Source: Brienomyrus brachyistius (Eukaryota; Chordata; Actinopteri; Osteoglossiformes; Mormyridae). Taken from it: a DNA stretch of 64,000 nt. Location of the stretch: assembly GCF_023856365.1 (NCBI RefSeq), contig NW_026042713.1, positions 1 to 64,000 on the forward strand. Direction: 5' to 3'. Positions 57,818 to 64,000 of this stretch are shown here, piece after piece; positions within the stretch are counted from its first letter, which is position 1, and every line of letters starts with the position of its first letter. The position numbers and the translations under genes are program-made. The notes beneath the pieces were generated by a model. The model had not been told where the DNA came from, made no database searches, and saw only the letters and a program-made list of their open reading frames with translations.

Positions 57818-60800
57818 CATAATCTCTGTAGCGGAGGTCAGAATACAGAGTGTCATTATTCCCGTCTTTCTTCTGTCTCCTGGGTTTTGGCTTCTTAAGG
57901 TTCAGGGCAGCGTAATTCAGTGTGTCCTCGTCATGGCACTGTGGAGACAAAGATGGCAGAATTGGATGGATCAAATCGGTTTGCTATTACCTATTTTCAC
58001 AAATAGCACTTAAAATGCTGATCCCAGGATGGAAATCAGTCTGAGGTTCATTTGTTTTACTGACGATTTGTAATTTGAAATATTTATTACATACTTGCTT
58101 GCGTGACCATTCCACTTTTGATATATCACTGTTCTTTTCATCTGTTTAAAATATATAACACATCAATATATTATTTAATTTCGCACGGTATCATACCGTG
58201 GTCAGATAACATTCCGAATTTTCAAGCAATCAACATCCTTTTTGTCTCAAAAATGAAAGTAAAAATGACTTCTGTCAATTTAAGTGTGCATGTTTGGATA
58301 CGTGTCATTTGTTCTCATATATCATATATAATAAAATTGCTATAAAGGAGATCTTGGTAATAAAAGTTATTGATATGCAACTTATTGCAACATGTATATT
58401 TCAATAGATTTTGCAAAATATGAAAGATATAATACAAAAATGTAAATCTTACAGTACAAAAAGGTTTATATAAATAAGGTGAGATTTAATAATGGATTTT
58501 AAAACTGTATTACCTGCAAGAGTGGTTTTAATATGAAAATGTTATCTATCATAAAACAATTTTATATTTCTATAATTTGTTAAAATCTACATTTTGTCCT
58601 TCTGAGTGCATAAAGCCGGGCAGCGTACCTGCACAGTGTGTACAGGTCAGTTTACATCTTATACAAATGAGAGCAACGTTCAGAATAATGCTGCAAGATA
58701 AAACTATCAGCAAGCCAGAGTGAAGAGGATCCAGCAGCTTCTGAAAGCCTGTAACAAAGAGATAGATTTCAGCATAATGATATAGAGACACATTTCCCAT
58801 TTGCTTACATTACATTAGTTAAAGATCAAATCGATAACACATTACAGCAGTTGTTTTGTAAATAGTCCATTTTTAACATGAACTTCTAGTATTTTGCATT
58901 TTAACAATTTATATTAATATTTGAAATAATTATTAAATTAGGCTCCGGACCCCCCGCGACCCAATAGGATAAGCGGTTTGGAAAATGGATGGATGGATGG
59001 ATATTAATATTTGAAATAATTATTAAATTAGGCTCCGGACCCCCCGCGACCCAATAGGATAAGCGGTTTGGAAAATGGATGGATGGATGGATAATTATTA
59101 AATTAACATCTGTGTAATTTAATTTAAGCACTTAAATTAGAAAATTCATTACATTAAAAAAAGAAATAAATGTCTTAATAGCAGAATAAGCTAAATAAAA
59201 CTTTGAAGCAGATATACTCTCCACACTGGGTGCTACCATCTATATCCAGCTGTGTGCCGTTCCCAAACAGCATCTCCCCACACTGGGTGTTACCATCTAT
59301 ATCCAGCTATGTGCCGTTCCCAAACAGCATCTCCCCACACATGGCCACAGCGCAGTAGTAAGTCCCAGCATCGGAGAGGCTGAGGTTCCCCTTGGGGAGG
59401 CTGTAGACGCAGCTCCGTGTAGGAGATCCAGCCTCAGGGCTCTTCTCACACTCATCACTGCTGTTTCCATGGCTGTAAATGACTCCAGGAAGGGATTCTC
59501 CTGATCCATGTCTGAACCAGTAAACACTGTGTTCTCCTGCACAGCTCCCAGTCTCTATCGTACACTGCAGGCTCACAGAGTCTCCTGGCTGCAATGTGTC
59601 AGACACAGGCTGCTGTACCACAGTCCTGCTGTTGGAGTCTTTACCTGAAAAGCAAAATAGTCATGATGACAGCCCTTTGAGAATAACAATGGAAAATACA
59701 GATCCTCAAAAATTGTTCTTACAGATTTTTGGGAACTGAATCGATGTTCTTCTAGCCATCCAAGAAATCAGTAACTTCTTGGAGAACAGCTGACATTCTT
59801 CTCTCTTTTTATTGTATTACTGCTTATTAGTATATATCAGGTAACACTATACATTAACTGCACCTACATAATACCTAAATAAAAATTATATGATAATAAC
59901 AAACATTATAATCATATAATGTCTTGTATTAATGTATGAAGGTAGATGAATATAATTAATTTCAATTCAAAGAAATGAAGTGTGTAAAGTGTACTTTATA
60001 TTTTCATGATTTTCGTGACTTTACATTTGGTTTATGTTGCCCCTTTTCCACAGGAAGGTATTTATTGTTTTTGCATATTTAGCTCTTGATGTGTTTTGGT
60101 ATTTTTGAGCATTTTGCTGTAGTACCTGCATAATTTAATTCAAGAGCCGAAGAGCTGTTTGCCCATTACTAGTTTGTCTATCTTTTAACATTAAAGAAAA
60201 AGTATACATAGTAAAAGGAATTACTTGGTTTCGTAGTTCCTCCTATTTATTTTCTTATGCACACAAAAGTAAGTTTTTCCGTTCAACCATAGCACTACAG
60301 CGAAAAGCAAAACGTCATGGCAAATACAATTATGCTTTATTCCAATACACATTGCTAATTTTTCATTATTATTACATTTATTCAGCATAATATCTTCAAA
60401 GGTTTCATGATTTAATTTGCAATCTTCTGGCCTGAAATCTTTTCCTGCTACACTGAAGACTCTCTCAGCGTGTGCAGAGAAAGCTGCAGCCAAAGGGTTG
60501 GCATCCTCTGATAAACATGGTTGGTTCAGGTATCGGTGACATTATGTGAACCTTTCATGGCAGGAATAGGGACTAGTTTGACTTTTGATGCAGGAAAAGT
60601 GTTTGGGACGTTTCTTAGGTTAGAAACTGCCGTCACTGCAGCCAACACTGACTTTTAAGGAGAGACACTCAGCTCTTCCTATGAGCAGATCCACCATGGT
60701 GCACAAAATGACAGTATAATTATTATTTTAGGTGACACTTCAAATGTTGCATTATTTCATTCTTTACAAAACGACATTTTTATAACAATGATGTATAACA

Positions 60801-62090
60801 ATGTTAATGTGTTTATGTATAATTCATATTTAAATTAAAGTTCATATTTTAGTTAAAAGCTACACCTACAGTACGTATATGAACTTGAATTTGAATCCAA
60901 ACCCTTTTTCGTTCTTCTTCTTTAAATTCAAATATAAATTTCAATGCCACAACCTGTTTTCAACCACAATTCAAATGTAATTCAGATTAACAAAATGAAC
61001 TGAAATTCAAGTTCATATATGTATTCAAAATCCTGAATTTTAGGATACGTATTTGAGAATTTCATTCTCAAATCAGTTCTGAATGGTGCACATCCCTAGT
61101 TCATATGTTAAATCATGCATTTTTTTTTTCAGAGTGAATACACACTGACTGCTCAGATAAATAACGTCAAAAATAATTTTCTTTTGTTGCTTAAGATTTT
61201 TGCACAGTCCTATACTGTATATAACAACTCAAACATTTTTTTATGTTATTTGTTTTAAAGAGGCTGCAATGTGTAACATTAACATCTGTATAAAGAGAAG
61301 GTTAGGCTTTTGGCTGACAGCAAGCAAAATGCAACAAATTGTATAATAATAATAATAATAATAATAATGAATGATTTTTGTTTGATGTTTAGAAAAACAT
61401 TTATGGAACAAAGCAGACAATAAGGTATCTTTGCTAATTTTATATTGACAAACAACTAAACTGTCAAAATTATTTTGCAGGGAATAATCTTACTGACATT
61501 ATAATAAAGCAAATATGAAAATAGTTGGAATCTCATTTACCTGTGATTATGACAAAGGTTCCATTCCCGAAGGTGACCTCATGAAGAAACACAGCAGCAC
61601 AATAATACACTGCAGAATCTGACGGCTCCACGTTAGAAATAGTGAGGTTAAAACTCCCCTCTGCATTCAGTAAGGAGTAACGTTTTATGCTTTTATATTC
61701 CTTGTAAAATTCACCAGGTACGTAGAGAAGTGCTTTCGCCATGGGCTGGGGCTTCCGACCAACAGCTTGCTTAAACAAAGTAACAAAAGTTGTTTCTCCT
61801 TGACAGAAGCATGTCAGGGTCACACTGTCTCCAAGCTGAACCCTCATCAGGTGACTGGGCTGAACAACATCTGTAGTCAGTGCAGTGTCTGCAAAAACAG
61901 AAAAACAAAAAAAATCATAATCAAATAAGACATATAATAGTAATCTAAATAACTATTAACTATGATGCAGATTAAATGGCCAAATTCCACTGATCACATC
62001 ATACAGATAAATGAAAATATTAAAATCCCAAAATAATTTATATTATAGGGCCTTACTAATGAAAATGAGAAGACCAAAGAGTCTGAACAT
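57813..62090 (-). CDS. Novel immune-type receptor (NITR), inhibitory type, with premature stop
   Basis: Six minus-strand exons are in phase. Leader 62090-62057 (MFRLFGLLIFI). V domain 61888-61541: canonical Cys in TLTC, YYCAA near the end, J-like FGNGT, but Leu where the core Trp is expected (VTLFKQ). I domain 59644-59294 or 59237: YWFRHG, six Cys, DAGTYYCAVAMC, then FGNGT. Transmembrane 58748-58629 (HSGLLIVLSCSIILNVALIC). A 32-nt exon, 58545-58514, inferred from phase. Cytoplasmic 57938-57813, with ITIM LNYAAL and ITSM-like TLYSDL. NITRs are teleost cell-surface receptors of cytotoxic lymphocytes, and this tail would recruit SH2 phosphatases. A TAG at 59309-59307, just after the first J-like motif, would cut off membrane and tail, giving a soluble or null product. 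An in-frame upstream ATG at about 62144 could extend the leader by 18 residues. Confidence 0.85.
58911..59090. repeat. 90-bp tandem duplication of a SINE tail and its flank
   Basis: Units 58911-59000 and 59001-59090 each contain ATATTAATATTTGAAATAAT, then a minus-to-plus SINE tail (GGCTCCGGACCCCCC to ATGGATGG). The two are nearly identical, so the duplication is recent. It lies in the intron between the NITR I and transmembrane exons. Confidence 0.9.
59222..59335 (-). repeat. 57-bp in-frame tandem duplication of the NITR J-like segment
   Basis: Units 59222-59278 and 59279-59335 each encode CGEMLFGNGT and a possible donor (GATG|GTA). They differ at two visible sites: CAG to TAG (59309) and GTAGC against GTAAC. 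The 57-bp length is 19 codons, so both donors leave the same phase. Confidence 0.9.
60215..60600 (-). pseudogene. hAT transposase C-terminal remnant in the NITR intron
   Basis: The minus-strand frame reads AFSAHAERVFSVAGKDFRPE and LNHETFEDIMLNKC, the dimerisation region of hAT transposases. Upstream coding is degraded. ACATCCCTAG at 61088-61097 may be one end of the same element. Confidence 0.65.
61345..61370. repeat. (AAT)n microsatellite
   Basis: Eight or nine trinucleotide units in the NITR V-I intron. Confidence 0.9.
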
Positions 62091-62480
62091 TTTTGTGCTT
62101 CCACTGTTTAGAATAAACTGCTCTGCTGCTAAGTGAGAGATCATGGTCGTGGTCGGGATGAAAGGGCAGGAAACAGAGAGGAAACAGAGAGACACACATC
62201 AGGCTGATCTGATTGGCTGTTCACATGGGAACTTAAGTAACAGTGAAAAAGCATTTTAATGTGCACTTACATGACGTTTATTAATTTACTCCTTAACATC
62301 CAGTTAAAATGAGAACAATTAGATAAACAGGAGCAGATACTGAGCATATAAAGTTCTTTGTACAGAGTGCTGAGATACTGTGGGAGAGCATTTGCTAATC
62401 ATCTCTCTCAGACAAGCTCAGCACAGTATGAGTCTGTTATCTATCTGATATTAGACAGTCTCTCATACAGTAATAATAAT
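62091..62480. promoter_or_regulatory. Upstream region of the NITR gene
   Basis: On the minus strand the leader is preceded by a short 5' region with CTCTGTTTCCTGCCC near 62160-62180. No TATA box or other element could be assigned with confidence. Confidence 0.3.
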
Positions 62481-62705
62481 TGATACTTTATTGGTCCCTG
62501 TGGAGAAATTGTCTTAACTTCTCTCTCAACTTGCTCTCTTTTTTTTAGAGTAAACAGAGTAAGTTGTCTGCGAAGGGCAGCCACCCATAGTGATGCCCAG
62601 TGAGCTGGGGGTTAAGGGCCTCGCTCAAGGACGCAGAGATGTGCTGTGGCTGGGTTTGAACCAGCGACCATCTTATTACAAGCACACAGGCATTAGATCT
62701 TCTAA
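62481..62705 (-). mobile_element. Second SINE family, copy 2
   Basis: The minus strand has the B-box-like GGTTCAAACCC, then GAGGCCCTTAACCCCCAGCT and a CAATAAAGTATCAA tail. It is better preserved than the copy at 45.9 kb. Confidence 0.65.
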
Positions 62706-63029
62706 TCACACTTAAAAGGCAGATTAAATGTTCTTTCCACCATGCAAACAGAATGTAAATTGTAGCTTTACTGCTTAGATTTACATTCACACATTTGCAT
62801 TTAAAACAAGCATTTTAAGTGATGTACATGAGAGTAAATGGTGAATCAGTTTATTTGCCACTCTACACATTACATTGGCGCCCATTATAAGTAACTGTAC
62901 AGTGACATTGCAGTTCCTCAGTTGCTTTGATGCATTTCTGGAATCACCCTTAACATCTGCAAAACTGTAAGTGCATTTCCCAAAACAATTCGTGCAAACA
63001 GCACCACACAGATGGACTGTCTACAAAAA
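62706..63029. other. No supported gene
   Basis: Nothing was recognised. Confidence 0.4.
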
Positions 63030-63215
63030 AAGTCATAGAGGCCACCAGCAGCCCGAATACCACACCGTAAGGCCGTATGTTAGGATGCTCTCTATGGCAG
63101 AGCGGTAGGAGGCCACCAGCAGCCCGCATACCAGACCGTAAGGCAGCATGTTAGGATGCTCTCTATGGCAGAGCAGTTGAAGGTCCCGATCAAGAAATCC
63201 GACAAGTTTCCCCAA
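63030..63215 (-). pseudogene. Rex1-like LINE fragment with a 71-bp tandem duplication
   Basis: The minus strand twice reads SAIESILT(Y/C)xLTVWY, resembling the conserved post-RT AIESVLT..TVWY segment of Rex1-like LINEs. The two copies (63038-63108 and 63109-63179) are 71 bp apart and nearly identical. Confidence 0.5.
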
Positions 63216-63455
63216 TAAGCCAGTAACCCCGCTTCATAGAACAGGCCACAGGACTGGTTTTGGTGAGATAGTCCGAGTAGTAGGTAGAAATCAGGATGGA
63301 GACTGAGTGTGGGTCTAACAGGTGAGCAGATGTAGGACAGAATGTAGAGCCCTCTGGTGGAGTGCCTGTGCATGACTGAATGTATGGTTTGGGTCTGATG
63401 GTCTGAATAGTTGGTAGAAATAGGCACCTTCCTACCTGATGTGGTAGGTCTAGAT

Positions 63456-63760
63456 AAGGGGTCACCAACATGGTGCCCCAAGGATGCCCCCAATGACCAC
63501 ATGAGTTGCCCGTGGACCTGTTCTATAAAATAGCACAACTCACCAGCGAACATCATCTAAAATTTTATTTTGTCCTGTTTCTAATCTATCACATTTGCAT
63601 TTATATAGATTTGAAATTGAATATAAAAAAGCATTTAAAACATGTTTATCATGCATGAAGTTTAGACATGTTTAGGAGGGCGTTTAAAACTGATATCAAA
63701 CTTCGTATGGCTCAGTACCCGTGAAGTAGCTCTCCGTTTTAAAAAGGTTGGTGACCCCTG
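63456..63760. mobile_element. hAT-type MITE with perfect 8-bp target duplication
   Basis: TIRs AGGGGTCACCAAC / GTTGGTGACCCCT. GTCTAGAT flanks it at 63448-63455 and 63761-63768. A 305-bp non-coding element. Confidence 0.85.
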
Positions 63761-64000
63761 GTCTAGATCTTGCAAGTTTGTTTGTACTGGCTGTGTGAAC
63801 ATACTGTAGCACTGTTAAGAATATGCAACACAGCCTGAGTTGGGGATCTGCTGTATGCATCAGTAATATAATGCTTTGTCCTTTTCTAGGCTGTTCATTA
63901 AGACATAAAGCCTGAAAGTTTTCTGAATGGCATTAATGAAATTGAGCACTGCCCCCACCTGCTGGCCAATTTATTAAAACATTGAAATCGCTGTCTGCAC
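63761..64000. other. No supported gene
   Basis: No feature was recognised up to the window edge. Confidence 0.4.

Noticed and set aside
63092..63556. 154-codon minus-strand frame as a gene
   Set aside because: It runs through a LINE fragment, unassigned DNA and part of a hAT MITE, so it is a chance frame.

Overview
The window is vertebrate nuclear DNA, most likely from a teleost fish. The evidence is spliced genes, dense fish-type transposable elements (tRNA-derived SINEs, CR1-, L2- and Rex1-like LINEs, Tc1 and hAT DNA transposons), and a novel immune-type receptor (NITR) gene, a family known from bony fishes. There are no bacterial operons, no CRISPR array and no phage features. The two host loci that can be supported are both on the minus strand: a NITR gene at about 57.8-62.1 kb, and a chemerin/cystatin-like secreted-protein gene at about 32.1-34.3 kb that carries two apparent one-base frameshifts.

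Layout. 1-6.7 kb: an inverted duplication carrying a SINE, remnants of a Ty3/gypsy-type integrase, and a possible large non-autonomous DNA transposon. 7.3-14.3 kb: a gag-like fragment, an internally deleted CR1 LINE, an internally deleted L2 LINE, SINEs and a Rex1-like end. 15.3-17.5 kb: exons of a degenerate hAT-derived gene, split by a small hAT MITE. 17-20.3 kb: a truncated Tc1 and a duplicated module with three tRNA-like sequences. 20.8-21.3 kb: a heat-shock-like promoter with a consensus splice donor and no visible gene after it. 22.5-26.1 kb: a tandem array whose units carry variable (TA)n tracts. It is broken by a composite Tc1 unit (26.1-28.0 kb) that has carried about 0.7 kb of DNA also found at 17.0-17.7 kb, and by a GC-rich repeat (28.0-29.3 kb).

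29.3-37 kb: a duplicated hydrophobic mini-ORF, the chemerin-like locus, and a CR1 nested in Rex1. 37.8-39.5 kb: a 46-bp minisatellite with a 690-bp higher-order period. 40-57 kb: mostly LINE, SINE, LTR and hAT debris, including a CR1 inside a gag-like sequence and an LTR-like insertion inside a Rex1. 57.8-62.1 kb: the NITR gene, with leader, V, I, transmembrane and ITIM-bearing cytoplasmic exons. Its I-domain J-like segment is duplicated in frame, and the copy read first contains a TAG stop. 62.5-64 kb: a SINE, Rex1 debris and a hAT MITE with a perfect 8-bp target duplication.

The NITR V and I domains would lie outside the cell and the tail would signal inhibition, but the stop in the I exon predicts a soluble or dead product unless it is polymorphic or an assembly error. 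The rest of the window is best read as a stack of nested insertions, several datable by target-site duplications. All calls were made by eye. No alignment, splice predictor or database was used.
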